Assembly: GCA_032173965.1 (NCBI GenBank)
Contig: JAVUNC010000005.1
Coordinates: forward strand, 45,742,501 to 45,806,500
DNA: 64,000 nucleotides
DNA from: Sitta carolinensis
Taxonomy: Eukaryota; Chordata; Aves; Passeriformes; Sittidae
Direction: 5' to 3'
Shown: piece after piece, positions 40,388 to 52,102 of the stretch
How positions within the stretch are numbered: the first letter of the stretch is position 1
Layout of the letters: each line of letters opens with the position of its first letter
Translations under genes and position numbers: made by a program
The notes under the pieces: model-generated
Told to the model about the DNA's origin: nothing
What the model saw: the letters and a program-made list of their open reading frames with translations, nothing else
Database searches by the model: none

Positions 40388-43259
40388 GTCAGTGACCCTC
40401 CAGGAGGCAGGACAAAATCAGAAAGAAAGAAAATTTCCCTCCGAAGCTTTGTATTGGGTTGATCTATGGTGGCAGCTGTTGAGGTGTTTTTTTGTCTTAG
40501 TTTCTTCTACGTATATTGGGCTTTGTATTCTCAGCTTTTTTTTCTGAACAGTCGCAGGCATGTAGGTTCTTATAGAAAAGGGAATATAACTGACAACTAC
40601 AGCAGGGACTTGCAAAGAGGGGGAAATAAATGAAGATTTAATTTACTTTTTGAGTAACTTGTCTAGGTTGGGAAACCGTATGCTGACTGTTGTGTGAGGA
40701 TAGGGGTGAAGGAACATAAGAAGAAAATATTAAATCTGAGCAACTGAGAAATGATGATAGTTAAAGTTACAGTATTACACATGTAGCCTTTTTCTTGTGT
40801 TTTTTTGTTTGTTTGTTCTAATGCCCTTCATTCCTCCACAACAATTAGCATCACAAAGATGATGACAATGAAAAGGATTCAATATTTTTATCTATGTTCA
40901 TAATATTAGTATTTACTGTCAGTATCTCAGACATCTTTAAGGCAAACCAAAGGAGATAATACCAACTTCACATGACTAGTATTCTCCATGCTGATTTTGA
41001 AAAAGAGAGCCAGAAGGGTAAAAAAAATAGGATGATATGATTTACACAAAAAACAAACAAACAAACAACAACAACAAAAACACCCCAGCAGCTCTTAAGG
41101 CCTAATTTCAAGTGCCTGAATATCCCCACCAGAGTCCAGGAGCTCAACAACACTCCAACCCAAGAAGTTTGAATTTGTGAAGAAGCCAAAGAAGGAACAC
41201 ATGATTTTTAAAAAACTCTTTATTCAATCCTCTGCTCTGAAATCATACTAACAGGGCATTCAACACACATATAGAAGCTGTAGTCACCACACTGGCATAT
41301 GGCATAATGTTCACGAGCACATATTGCATTCTGATTCACAGAACAGTGTAAATCCATTCTGAACTGAGCTTTCAACACACCTCTTTGGATAACACAACAG
41401 AAGCATTTGTGTTAGAAAAAAGGTGGAGAAAAAGCATTTTCTAAATTATTATTTCTATTCTTTGTGGCTCAGCAGAAGCCCAAGGACTTCAGCAAATTCC
41501 CCATCATTGTAATTTTCAGACCTTCCCAGGTGAAGGAATATGGCACTGCAGGTTGGGCTCTCTTCTTCCTTTACACTGGGTAACTTAATAGCAGTTGGCT
41601 CCCAAGAAGACAATTTCTTCTATCATCTATTCCATGCTCAGGGAACACTAAGGGAATGAAAGAAAGATTTAATAGAGGCCTGCTGGGATTAATCTCTTCT
41701 AGTTTCATGAGCAGTCAGTACTAAAAGTCCATATGCATTTCCAAATAGGACTACAAATATTCATCTCCAAAAAGAGCTACAAGAATGGTCTTGGCAGGTC
41801 AGCCTAAGAATTTTTAAGACTGGAGAGAGTCTGTCCTCTTGATACACATTCAACATAAAGTGCAGGCACAAAGAGAAGTGAGGCAAGAAAAATGAGCCCT
41901 GTTCAAGTCTCAGTCTTCAGCCAAATTTGTGACCAACTGTGGAAACACTTTTTGTGTCTGCCTGTTACTGGGCATCTCTGATTTGACTTTGCTTTATCTC
42001 AACCAAAGACATAGGCTGGCTCCTATCTGCCTCCCTCAACATGAGCCACTCTCTTCATTGACACTGCAAGCTGTCACCTTAACTATATCTATGAAATCAA
42101 AACAGTAATTGCAGCAGAAACCACAGCTTATTTTTTAAACACTAATGGGTGTATTGCAATTGTTACAGTGCTTACTATAAGGATTGCACTAAGAGATGGG
42201 GATTCAAGGTAGGTTTTTTCATAAATTAAGTAACTTCCTAGGCTCAGGCACCTTTTTGACACTCTGAGTGTGGTTTGTTTTGGATAATTTAACCTCCTTT
42301 GAAAACAAACAAAAGTATTTCCTGTCCCTGCAAAACGAATTATTTGTCCAGGCTAAACTGACAGAAGAGGCTTTTTTTCTCTTTTTAGGTTTGGCAAAAA
42401 AACCCCAGCAATTAGAGTACTGTGAGTTTATTTATCTGAGGGAAGAATACATGATAAAACTTTTTACATTCTCTTTTCAGTGGCTTTCAAAAGAAGGGAT
42501 CTGCTTGGAGAAGAAGAAATACCTTTATTTCTCCAATCTAGAATTTATGTCCCTTCTGAGATGGAGGATTTCTCTGTTTTCTGTTCCTCCTCTCAAGTGA
42601 AGTGCGTAAACCTCCAAGCAGCATTTTTGATCAAACAGAAAAGGACACTCAAGCAATCCTCAGGCATCAAACTCAAGCTTTGCTGTGTCACACCTAAAAC
42701 AGGAGGGAAAAAGCATCAGTCAACTTGTATTTAGTTGTGGTGTTTGCTAAACAGAAATACGCCTTTGGATAAGAGACACTGTGTAAGAAAAAATGCTTAG
42801 GTTTTGTTTTGTTTTGTATAGATACATTACTACTTTTTTATAGATACATTACTTCAAATTTTGATGTGTTTATGGCAACAAGAAAGTGTTACATCATTTG
42901 AGCCTCCTCTTCCTCCCGAGCAGGAACTAATACCAATACTAATATTGGGCTCTGTCCAAACAATCTTACAGCGAATTATGACCTCTGGGCTTTGCACACA
43001 CAGGTCATAGAACAGTTTTGAGGCCTTATTTGGACCCACCTGCTCATAATTTCTGCTGTGACCCATACTGCACTGACTTTGGTTGGAGTTTCTGTGGGGA
43101 AAAAAACTTCATGGTTTGTTTTCTTAAAGTTTAGTAATGAATTTTGTTTAAACATGCATCTGTCTGCAAATTGGAAAGAGAAGCTTTTCAGAAGATATGA
43201 AAATACTTGTTTTCTTCCTGAGGTTTTAAATTTTTCATTCATTTTTTTTGTGTTCACAG
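40388..43259 (+). other. ANO4: ANO4 intron, 2.9 kb (last intron)
   Basis: Donor gtcagt, acceptor tttttgtgttcacag. Holds an AAAC/AAC simple repeat at 41047-41082. Open frames at 42268-42734 are unrecognised. No other gene. Confidence 0.85.
41047..41082. repeat. (AAAC)n/(AAC)n simple repeat
   Basis: Tract of caaa units grading into caa units in the last ANO4 intron. Confidence 0.75.
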
Positions 43260-43451
43260 CACCTTGTCTTTTGCATAAAGCATCTGATCTCCTACTTAAT
43301 TCCAGATCTTCCAAAAGATCTGAGAGATCGAATGAGGAGAGAAAAGTACCTGATTCAGGAAATGATGTATGAAGCTGAACTAGAACGTCTGCAAAAAGAG
43401 CGGAAGGAAAGGAAAAAGAATGGAAAATCTTATCATAATGAGTGGCCATGA
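43260..43451 (+). CDS. ANO4: ANO4 last coding exon: end of helix 10 and coiled tail
   Basis: 192 nt, 63 codons plus TGA at 43449-43451, starting in phase 0. It reads [19 protein letters not shown] (end of helix 10), then a highly charged helical tail, [34 protein letters not shown], and the end SYHNEWP. The tail is the cytosolic coiled segment used for dimer contact in TMEM16 proteins. The YHNEWP ending distinguishes ANO4 from ANO3, which I recall ends HHEWP. Acceptor gttcacag/cacc. Confidence 0.97.
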   Translation, partial: HLVFCIKHLISYLIPDLPKDLRDRMRREKYLIQEMMYEAELERLQKERKERKKNGKSYHNEWP

Positions 43452-43953
43452 CAGGATGGGGAAGAAACTGCTTAAAAGATGAGAACTCTTGTTTATAAAA
43501 AATTCCTGGTTTTCTACAACAGAGAGTGCACTGAATGTCACTGAATGCCGTGTGCACTTAGCACATGTGTGCCCCTGTTCAATAGGGTGGATTTTGTCAT
43601 AAGCCTTTTGAAATTAGAGGTGTTTCCAAGGCTTAGTCTTCTCCAGAGCTGATGCCAACATGAGCACATCAGACCAATACTAGGTCTCTGCACTCTTACC
43701 AGGAAGCTTCCAGGCCCTGACTAAATTCCGAGGCCCTGAACTTCAAAGCAGTTATACAACTTACAGTGCTTTACAGAACTTGGTGATCTTACAGCTCATT
43801 CTCATGAAGCTGCTTCTTCCTAAGCAGTGACTGCGCCTTGGCAACGTGGCAGTGTTTGTCTGTGTGTGTGGCCACCACCTGCAGCACGTGCATGGCAGCG
43901 TTGCTCTCTTCCACAGTGGACCCAGCTGCGTTAGTTTGCATTTGCCACCAGTT

Positions 43954-43976
43954 AAGGTCACGCAGGTGGTGACCTT
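43954..43976 (+). other. Perfect 8-bp stem-loop in ANO4 3' UTR
   Basis: aaggtcac and gtgacctt pair perfectly around a 7-nt loop (gcaggtg), about 500 nt after the stop. As DNA it is also an inverted pair of AGGTCA nuclear-receptor half-sites around 9 bp. Function unknown. Confidence 0.4.
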
Positions 43977-46522
43977 TTCCATTCCTCAACAGTACTGAAG
44001 TATTACCTAGAAGGAGATGCATGATCATGGGTCTGATCAACTGGTCTAACAATGCTAAAAAATGTAGGCATCAGAAGCGGGGACAGATAGCCAAGCATCT
44101 AAATGTGGCCGGAGGTATCTAGCTGTAGGGTCATTTATTTGGAAATGACACTGTGAAAAGTTGATAATATATGTTAAAGTTTTGAACAGTGCCTTTTCAG
44201 CTATAGGACTGTCTGGTGTCTGAAGGAATCAAATCAGGTTAGGGCATCTTGCCCAGAAATGCCCATGTATTTGTGTTGCCAGATCACATTGAGGCTAGTC
44301 AGGAATTAGGGACGACTTAGACACGTAACAGATTCAGACGTGTCTTAAAGACCTCTCTGCCTAAGTAAAACAAAACAAAAAGACAGATGAACAAGGTCAG
44401 CAGAATAAAACACAGTCATCCAGAATATCTACACTTGTAGCACTTTCTGTATGTATCATTCCATTATCTATGAAGGGGTGAAAGGATAAACAAAACAGAC
44501 TGTAGTATGAAACAGCTCTAAAACCTTAATACAGAACAATTTTACACAGGCTGCAAATTAGGCTTGGGCAAAATAAGCCACTGTCGAGATCCTTTAGCAA
44601 ATTCTTTAGTATTGAGAAATTTAAAATTTCAGATTTAATTAAGAAATTAAAAATTTCCAGACTATTAACCCAAAAGAGTGGACTTGTATCTTTGAAGACA
44701 TCATAAGTGTTGGATGGAGGAACATGAATCAAAATACTGAATGTTATGAAAGCTCTTCAATCAGATGTTTCTAAATTTATTCTGGAAGTTATTTGATAGA
44801 AGGAATAGAATTTGCCCTTCTGGACAGACCTCACAATGCAAGATCCTATGGATGGATGCCTCAAGCTCCACATGACCACAGGACCATTTGCACCAAGACA
44901 AATATCACCAAATTAGACCTATTAACTTTTTTCCACTGCAAAGGAGAACTGTGCTATTTGCATGAGGGGGAAACTTTAATGAAAGTCAATATGACTTAAG
45001 GAAGGAGAGGGATGAAAAAAAATGTGAGCACCCTTCTCTCTGTTGCCACTGCCTGCCTACACAAAAAAGCAAGGAACCTCCCCCAGTAGCACCCAGCATC
45101 CTACCTGAAGAGGATAAGTGACATAACAGCTCCCTTTTATCAGCTGCTCCTGGCCCAATCCTGAAAGTCCCATGAGACAACATAAGCATTGAAGGAATTT
45201 CAGGATTAGTCTGTTCTGTGTTGGCTCAGTGCCAGCTAGTGGGAGGCACAACTAGCAGTTGTGGGGTAAATTCCTGACTAATGGGGAAGTGAGCTTGTTC
45301 ATCTTTGCTTCTGCTAACAGCAGCAGTGGACACATCCCACAGGACAGTGGGGAAATAGGAGTATTTCTGTCTCTGTAAATAGGGGGTGGGGATGAAGCAA
45401 TGTTGACCTCCAATACACACATGCCAGATGGGTTAGTATTTAACATCCACCACCTACAGCTGCAGCCTGGGGATTTTGGGGCAGGATCGCTGTGCAAAAT
45501 CATATTCAGACCAAATTCTCATGAATAATTGGATTATTTTGGATACCCTCTGTTTAATCTAAACGAACAGATGACCAGAGCTTAGAAACTGTTTGCTAAA
45601 AAGTAAAGTGAGACATGAGCCATGTGTAAAATCAGTGTCACCCATACGAGCAAAATGGACCTTTGCAAATCCCTGCAGTAAGATGCAGCTTTGTCATTTT
45701 AGATCTCAGTAACTTCCAAGAACTGAACTGAAACACAGTAAAATACAAACTTACTTCCACTCCAGAGAAACCACTGCAATAGAATGTGCCAAAACAAATA
45801 ATGTGTAGCACAAATGCAATAGATATAATCGCTTTTGAGAGTAGCTTTCGAGATAGGTACATTATGATGAATTTTCCTGACAACACATTGCTAGAAGTTG
45901 TGTCCCACTCTGCTCTAAATGAGACCATAAGTTGGCTGCTTGCCAAGCTTGTGCTAAGTATGATGCTGCAAGGGGCTCTGACCTCTCTGGCAGACCCTGA
46001 GTTCATCTCTGTCGCTTCAGTTTGACCTGTCAACACATCAAGGTTTATCTGCTGCTGGTCTGATGAATAGATTTCCCTGGAGTCCTTCAGAGCTACATAG
46101 CAGAACACTCAGGAAAGATGCCCCCTTCTTATTTATTAGGAAAAAAACCCACAAAAAATACTATGATATATAATAATAATAATACATGGAATTTTAATAG
46201 TCTCTAGAGAACTAATTTATGCCATTCTCTTCCTGATCTGATGACAGTTTTGTTTAAATCTCCATGTGACAATCCTGTATGTTGTTTACTTATTCCAGTT
46301 CCACAAGATCACTACCTTTAAGGGAATGAGGAAAAAACGCAACCTCAATGCATGGCACAGACATTTTATATAGCAAGCAGGACAGCACACATCAGAGGAT
46401 TTACTGTGAAATCATCTTGCAATCACCATAGGATTGTTCTCCATAGGCCATTCTTGACAGCAGCATGTACATCATGAGCAGTTACACACCAGTTTTTAAA
46501 ACCAAGGGAAAAAAATATATAT

Positions 46523-46570
46523 TGGGACAGTTTTTCAGCCCGTTTGCTAAGTTTTTTGCATTCTGTCCCA
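46523..46570 (+). other. Possible stem-loop upstream of poly(A) signal
   Basis: tgggacag at 46523-46530 and ctgtccca at 46563-46570 are perfect complements separated by 32 nt. They end 21 nt before the AATAAA at 46592. Confidence 0.3.
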
Positions 46571-46591
46571 TGCTGGTTTTACAGATCTTAG

Positions 46592-46597
46592 AATAAA
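46592..46597 (+). terminator. AATAAA, candidate ANO4 poly(A) signal
   Basis: Canonical hexamer about 3.1 kb after the ANO4 stop, just after a possible stem-loop. An alternative to the pair at 46908-46926. Confidence 0.3.
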
Positions 46598-46907
46598 AAA
46601 ATGTAAATGAACCTGAATACTCTGACAAAAGAAAAATCTAGGAATAGAACATCATCTACATTCAAGCCTCCAAATACTATGACAGAAACTGTGTTTACAA
46701 ATCAGTTCTTTTTTATTTCAAATCTTTCTGAGGGGAGTTACATTATTGACCATATATATTATATATATATATTTTATATATATAAAGTATATAGAGAGAT
46801 TGTTTATTTGTAAATAGGAAAATTCTATGGAGAAGAATGTCAAATTTTCACACTTTAAAAAAAATCATCAACATAAAGCCATGTTTATTGCTTGTATAAT
46901 GTGATGT

Positions 46908-46926
46908 AATAAACTTTAAAAATAAA
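46908..46926 (+). terminator. Two AATAAA hexamers, preferred ANO4 distal poly(A) signal
   Basis: AATAAA at 46908 and again at 46921, preceded by TTTATTG/TGTAT-type upstream elements and followed by a T-rich stretch. Best candidate for the main ANO4 3' end, about 3.5 kb after the stop. Inferred from motif only. Confidence 0.45.
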
Positions 46927-46945
46927 TTATGCATATGAAATATTT

Positions 46946-49588
46946 ACTGCTTGTCATTCATGAGTTTCTTTCTGTTTACCTTATTTGTTCAGCAAGCAAA
47001 CTGACCAGTCAGATAGAAATAAAATTTAAATGCAGACCAAAAAGAGACAAAATCTGTCACTATTTTCTCTCTGTGGTTCTTTTGTCTATTCACATAGTCA
47101 AATATTGTTACTGTTGTGGTTTTAGTGTTGGGGTTTTTTAATGTTTTTACTTAAACAGGTTCTTAATTGTTTTGTCTTGTGACCCTGCCAGATGCTGCAT
47201 GTAATTTGGACACTGTGGCATGGTCCCAATCCTGGGACATGAATCAGTTTTGAGCATCCCATATTTCTTTATCACATGAGCTTTTAGCTGGGAGAGATGA
47301 AGGATCAGGATGCAGGAGTATGGTGGAGACTCCAAGAATTATCTTGCTTTTACACAGACAAGGAAGGCCCTGGCTTAGAGTTCAGCTAGCAGAGGACAGT
47401 ATATTTTCCCAGAGAAAATATTATTGAAAATCGATGAATTGTTCTAATTAATGATGCCAATTAAGAAGAACATAGAAAAAAAAAATAAAGCCAGAAGAGT
47501 CACTTCATAGCTCTGCAGCAGTCATGGGAGGTTAGATAGCAAGAAATGGGGTAGTTGCAGCAGTCACCTGCAAAGCGTAAGGGTGTTTGTCTCTAAACTG
47601 CTTACAGCAAGATACACTTCCCAGTGAAAACTCATCTTGATGTTATCATTGTGGACCAGTAAATATCACCTGGCACAAACTTTCACTTCATACCAAAATT
47701 CGAGTTAAGTGACTACTCAGTGTTTAAACAGTGACTTCAGCAATAAAGAGGAGGTAAGATGGTAATTTACACATTTCCTCTGTTTTAAACAACTAAGTGA
47801 ATTCAAAGCATGGAGAAGAAAACTACATTTTTAAAGTATGATAACCAGGAAGATTAGTCTTCATGACCAAACAGGTAGAAGTTACAGATGATCTAGGACA
47901 GTCTAAAGCAGCATCAACTACAGCACAGTAATTTCAGCACAGAGTGATGCAGAAAAGACATGCTGATGCTGTTTTTCACAGCAGTGACCAGTCATCCTCT
48001 GGAGAAACACGTTCAGATGGGAATTCAGCATTTGGATTGGGAGGGCTGTAGCCATACCAACAGGCATACAGATCAAGTGCTTGCTGCAGGCTTCTATTCT
48101 CTCTTACAGCTAACTCTCTCACAAAGCACAGGCACACAGAAGCTCACCAGTCCACTTCAGCACTCTGCAGCAGCATGGAGATAGCAGTATCTATCTATCT
48201 AGCAGTGTGACCCTCTTTCAGATCTGTGGGCTGAAAGTACCTGCTAAGTATAAATTATTATATTCCAAGGCTGAAGAAGTATTCCATAGCACAGAATGCA
48301 GTATCTGTTTCTGGGTCATGAAGACAAGGCACAAGGTTGAGTGAGCTGCACTTATCTTCTTGAGCAGCATAGCCAGCTGATTCAGTCAATGGGCTAATTG
48401 TCTCAGAGTAACTCAGTCCCAGACAGAGATACTCCTGTCCTGAATCCTGGAAGTCTTTATTCAGGATGCTATTGTTTGTCTCAGATCTTAGATATAGGGA
48501 ATACAAGACGTAACTCAAGGGCTTTATCCCATTTGATCATAGCCCTTCCACACAGTGGCATTAGGCACTGACCTGAACCTGGAGCTGCAGCAGGGGAGAG
48601 TGAGAAAAGGGGCTGTCCCTAAACTCTGCACTGGCTAACACAAAAAAATGCCTCAGGAGGCATAGGGGAAGCCTGCCTTCATCATGTAGTTTTGCACTGG
48701 GTTAACCAATGGAATCATAGCCTTGGTGGCATCCACAGAGTGTCTGGCTGGCCTGTTCTCCTAGTCTGGTCCTTGGAGCCCATTTTTTCACCTTCGTTTT
48801 CTGATCCTAACAGTTCATTTTATGCAGTAGATCATCAAGTGCCCTCTGTCACAAGGGCACAGAAAAAAACTGATTTAGATGATACAGGGCCTCAGTCAAA
48901 GTAACTAAGCACTGTGTCATATTCCAAGTTACAGCAGCTCAGTACTTGGCACAAATGCAGTATAACTTTTAGAAAGCATTTAAGGCATGCAGTAAGCTTT
49001 TCATTTGATTCTTAAGCATGACTGCCTTCTAAGCTTCACAGCTCAGCTTTCCTGCAATGGCTTTTATTTTCCAACTTGATTTTGCTGCTGTAGAAGTGTT
49101 TTGAACACTCTTGCATAGCCGTAGTAAAAGACTGAAGTTCAAAAACAACACAGTGGGTCAGAGTCTGTTCCCCACTGTACCCAAAAGCAAGCAGAAGAAG
49201 AAAGCAGTGGGGATTTTTATGCCCCCAAAACACCAGCACTGTGCATGGTCTCACATGGATGGGCTGTTAACCTTCTCTTGGCAGCCCCACCAGAGGATAA
49301 GCCATTCCATATGCCCTGCAGCCCTGGAGAAGCTTTCACCATATGACATCCTCTGTGATCCCTTCTCCATTCTGGAGAATTGTGCAGGGGGCTCTGCATG
49401 CCTGCCAGAACACAGTGTGCACTTGCCTGATCTGAACCAACCTTGAACATGAATCACCAGAGTGAAAACAAGGACTGCAGGAACAGAAAGGGCTAAGAAC
49501 ATTTCAGCTCATAGCTCTGGAGAGAACTGCTGTGGCAACTGCAGATGCAGCCTTCACTCTTGTCCAGTATGGCCAAAAGGGAATCTTC
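46946..49588. other. Interval between convergent ANO4 and SLC5A8 3' ends
   Basis: About 2.6 kb, depending on which poly(A) sites are used. A short CTAT repeat lies near 48188-48201. Open frames occur on both strands, none recognisable and none with splice context. TTTATT (AATAAA on the minus strand) also occurs at 49063-49068 and 48456-48461, so the SLC5A8 3' UTR could be longer. No RNA gene or mobile element identified. Confidence 0.5.
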
Positions 49589-49594
49589 TTTATT
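49589..49594 (-). terminator. AATAAA, candidate SLC5A8 poly(A) signal
   Basis: TTTATT on the plus strand gives the first AATAAA on the minus strand after the SLC5A8 stop, about 0.82 kb downstream. No ATTAAA or AATAAA was seen nearer to the stop. Confidence 0.35.
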
Positions 49595-50416
49595 AACATC
49601 TCTGCTGCACTACGCCCAGCCCAGCATAAGAACAATCCTAGGCCAGCAAGCTGGGCATGCAGAATGCCTCTGTGGTTCTGGTCTATGGCACAGATAAAAA
49701 GTGTAAATAGATGATTTCCTTCATGAGGACCAGCTCTGTAAGGGCAAGACAGCGGAGAAGGAGATAAGGCATGAAGGGAAAGACAGTACTGACTCTGACC
49801 TCTACCACCTCTAAAGTCACTCTTGCAGCTCCCAGCAGTGAGCACAGGGGGAAGGTGCAGGTAGCCAAGAAAAAAGTGGGTTAAAAAAAACCAAACCAGC
49901 AAAATAAATATGTTCTCAGAATCATTTCTACAGAGGAACCAGATAGCACTAAATATACCTTCCATACAAAAAAAAAAGACCCACTGTTTCCTGCAATCTG
50001 ATAAGGTCCCACACCCTAATCCCTTCATACTTTCAATGTCTTAAAAGAAAAAAGCCAGAAAAACAGCCATGTCTGGGTGAGCAATTCTCTTCCCAAATAA
50101 AAAAATTCACTCTGAGGGTGAAAAGAGATTAAAAGTAGATCTTTTCCAGGAGGCTCAAGAATATCAGGCAAATATTTCACATAGAAACATTGCTTTAAGC
50201 TCTGCCACCAAGAACCAGAATGAGAGAGTTAACAAGTGCAAGAAAAATCTGATTCCTTTCTTGACTAATGTCAAGGTGATACAAAGGTGATAGTGCCATA
50301 AAGCTCAGCTGATGCCTGCCCATGACCATAGCACAGCTGGTAACTGACCCAGAACAGAAATGTCAACAGTGCTTTACATGAACAAAACTGTCCTCATGGG
50401 CTGACACGGCCTTGTG
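49589..50416 (-). other. SLC5A8: SLC5A8 3' untranslated region (extent inferred)
   Basis: Runs from the base after the TGA to the first minus-strand AATAAA. A 174-codon open frame on the minus strand (50028-49504) lies mostly within it, but has no coding features and would be untranslated. The true end needs transcript evidence. Confidence 0.4.
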
Positions 50417-50548
50417 TCATATATGAAGACCATTGACTTTGTTTTTGTCACTTGTAACATCCATTTCAATGTGGCTGAAGGCAGGGTTGTCAGTTCCTTC
50501 GTCTGCCATGGTAAATGGTTTCCAGTTCAACACTTCCACTTTCTCTGG
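50417..50548 (-). CDS. SLC5A8: SLC5A8 last coding exon: cytosolic C-terminal tail
   Basis: 132 nt, 43 codons plus TGA at 50417-50419, phase 0 start after acceptor gtttttttag. It reads [33 protein letters not shown] and ends [20 protein letters not shown] corresponds to the conserved tail core (GGTDNPAFNHIE in human, from memory). The final residues are LHI, where mammalian SMCT1 ends TRL, a class I PDZ ligand reported to bind PDZK1, so that ligand is absent here. Confidence 0.93.
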   Translation of the reverse strand, partial: PEKVEVLNWKPFTMADEGTDNPAFSHIEMDVTSDKNKVNGLHI

Positions 50549-52016
50549 CTAAAAAAACAAAAGACAAAAGCCATGCTGTGAAACAGAAGAAACAGTCTTC
50601 CTCACTTTGACCTCTCTTTGGCCAGCAGAGTCAGGCTTGACATACAGGGTGCCTTGCAGGAAAACACGTTGGGTGCTGACAGAGCACAAATACTTGCTCA
50701 TTGCAGTAGACGGTATTTTTCTAGGGGTATGGAAAGTTTTGTATTGCATAAGGTACTAATTGTGTAAAATGTTCCTGTCACACAAAATGTTCTTGTCCTG
50801 CAAATTGTCTAAAGTGGTTTTGGGTGTGCGAAGTTCTAATTGCTGTTTTCATGTCTGGTGGTATGTCACCACCAGGTCTCTGAGCTATTGACTCCCAACC
50901 CTTCATCCTTGCCCCATCTGTGACAGGAAGAGCAGATGAACATGCATCATTGCTTTGATGTCACATTTCTGTTAAACAGAATGAGATATTGAGCTCTTCA
51001 TGTGCAGAAAGTTAGCCCTTATTTTTTTTTATATCATCGACTTTCTGCATTATTTGTGATGCCAACCACTTGTTATTCAGCTCTTAGCCATATAAGAGAC
51101 AGATACTTGTTTCTGACTCCAGGCTGTGGACATCAGTTTCCAAAAGGGGGTTGTTTTGTGTTTTTCCATAAACTTCAGGGATTAAATTCCCAGACAGTGG
51201 AAACAGATGTTGACCCATTAAAGACACTGAATGACAGTAACTGGATAGTTCATCTCCAGTACTGACATGGGCAGACACCATTAAAATAGTATGGTAAAAT
51301 ATCCCTTTTTTTCACTGGTGTTCTTATCCAGAAGCTGAAATATATAGGATCATTCTAGAAGAAGTTGTCCGTATCGAGGAAAAACATTTTGCAATCCAGA
51401 CCATCTTAAAGATATGGTTATTGTCTGAACTACTGGACAAAGCTGAGTTGAATGCTCAGCTGACAATACTGATTGAAAAGTGATCTGCAGTTTATTTAAA
51501 AAAAAATAACTCCCCTGTATTCTCCCTTCTAAGGATGTTATCACCCAATAATATTTCCCCTTTTCTTTTTTCTTAGAATGAGATCTAGGAAACAAATACA
51601 CTGACTAGAAATGTTTTCTCTCACCAATAGACAAAATTGCAAAAAAATTCAGATCTGAAAGAACACATGTTCACAAACTAAGGAAGCTGTGCTGAGTTGA
51701 ATGTGTGTCTTGGGGCAGCTTCACAGAGGCCAGTTAGGGGGTATTTTAGCAGAAACATGGAGAAAACTGTCCCTTTTCTCAGTTGCTTCTCTGTTGTTTA
51801 CTAAAGCTAAGCTGTGGCAAAACTGCTTCCTTGCCTGTGGCATCTGCCTTACTCCCACCTGTCTTGTGCTCTGCTACTGCCTTAAAGCAGATAGTCCAAT
51901 CAGGCAGCATCAGGTGCTATTCATCCTGATTGGAAAAATGTTAGCCAGGAAATTTATTTGCGCCTTTGTCCCCAGGAGGGAAGTGATTTAAATCAGAGAT
52001 GCACAATTACACTTAC
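50549..52016 (-). other. SLC5A8: SLC5A8 intron, 1.5 kb
   Basis: Minus-strand donor gtaagt, acceptor gtttttttag. No gene or repeat recognised. Confidence 0.85.
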
Positions 52017-52102
52017 TTGCTCAGTTTCAGACCGTGAGAAGTTGGACAGGAAATCTTCCTTGGTCAGCAGGAATTTACGATCCGTGTTCTGCTTTAGTCC
52101 TC
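52017..52102 (-). CDS. SLC5A8: SLC5A8 exon: start of cytosolic tail
   Basis: 86 nt. Two bases complete Gly, then GLKQNTDRKFLLTKEDFLSN followed by FSRSETEQ, phase 0 at the end. LTKEDFLSNF is strongly conserved in SLC5A8, and the following SETEQ differs from the lysine-rich human stretch. Borders ttttttgtag/gagg and gagcaa/gtaagt on the minus strand. Confidence 0.95.

Larger units (their letters stand above)
43452..46945 (+). other. ANO4: ANO4 3' untranslated region (extent inferred)
   Basis: No coding frame follows the stop. AATAAA hexamers occur at 44404-44409, 46592-46597, 46908-46913 and 46921-46926. The closely spaced last two, in an AT-rich setting with downstream T-rich sequence, are the best distal end; 44404 could give a short form of about 0.97 kb. 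Two possible RNA hairpins lie at 43954-43976 and 46523-46570. An AT-rich repeat occupies 46752-46791. Transcript data would fix the true end. Confidence 0.5.

Noticed and set aside
42976..43557. 193-codon minus-strand open frame across the last ANO4 exon
   Set aside because: It is an antisense shadow of a coding exon whose plus-strand frame matches ANO4 exactly.
45638..46108. 156-codon minus-strand open frame opposite the ANO4 3' UTR
   Set aside because: No known family, no upstream promoter or splice signals noticed. Considered chance.
49504..50028. 174-codon minus-strand open frame downstream of the SLC5A8 stop
   Set aside because: It lies in the inferred SLC5A8 3' UTR with no recognisable features. 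Low-complexity hydrophobic composition fits chance translation.
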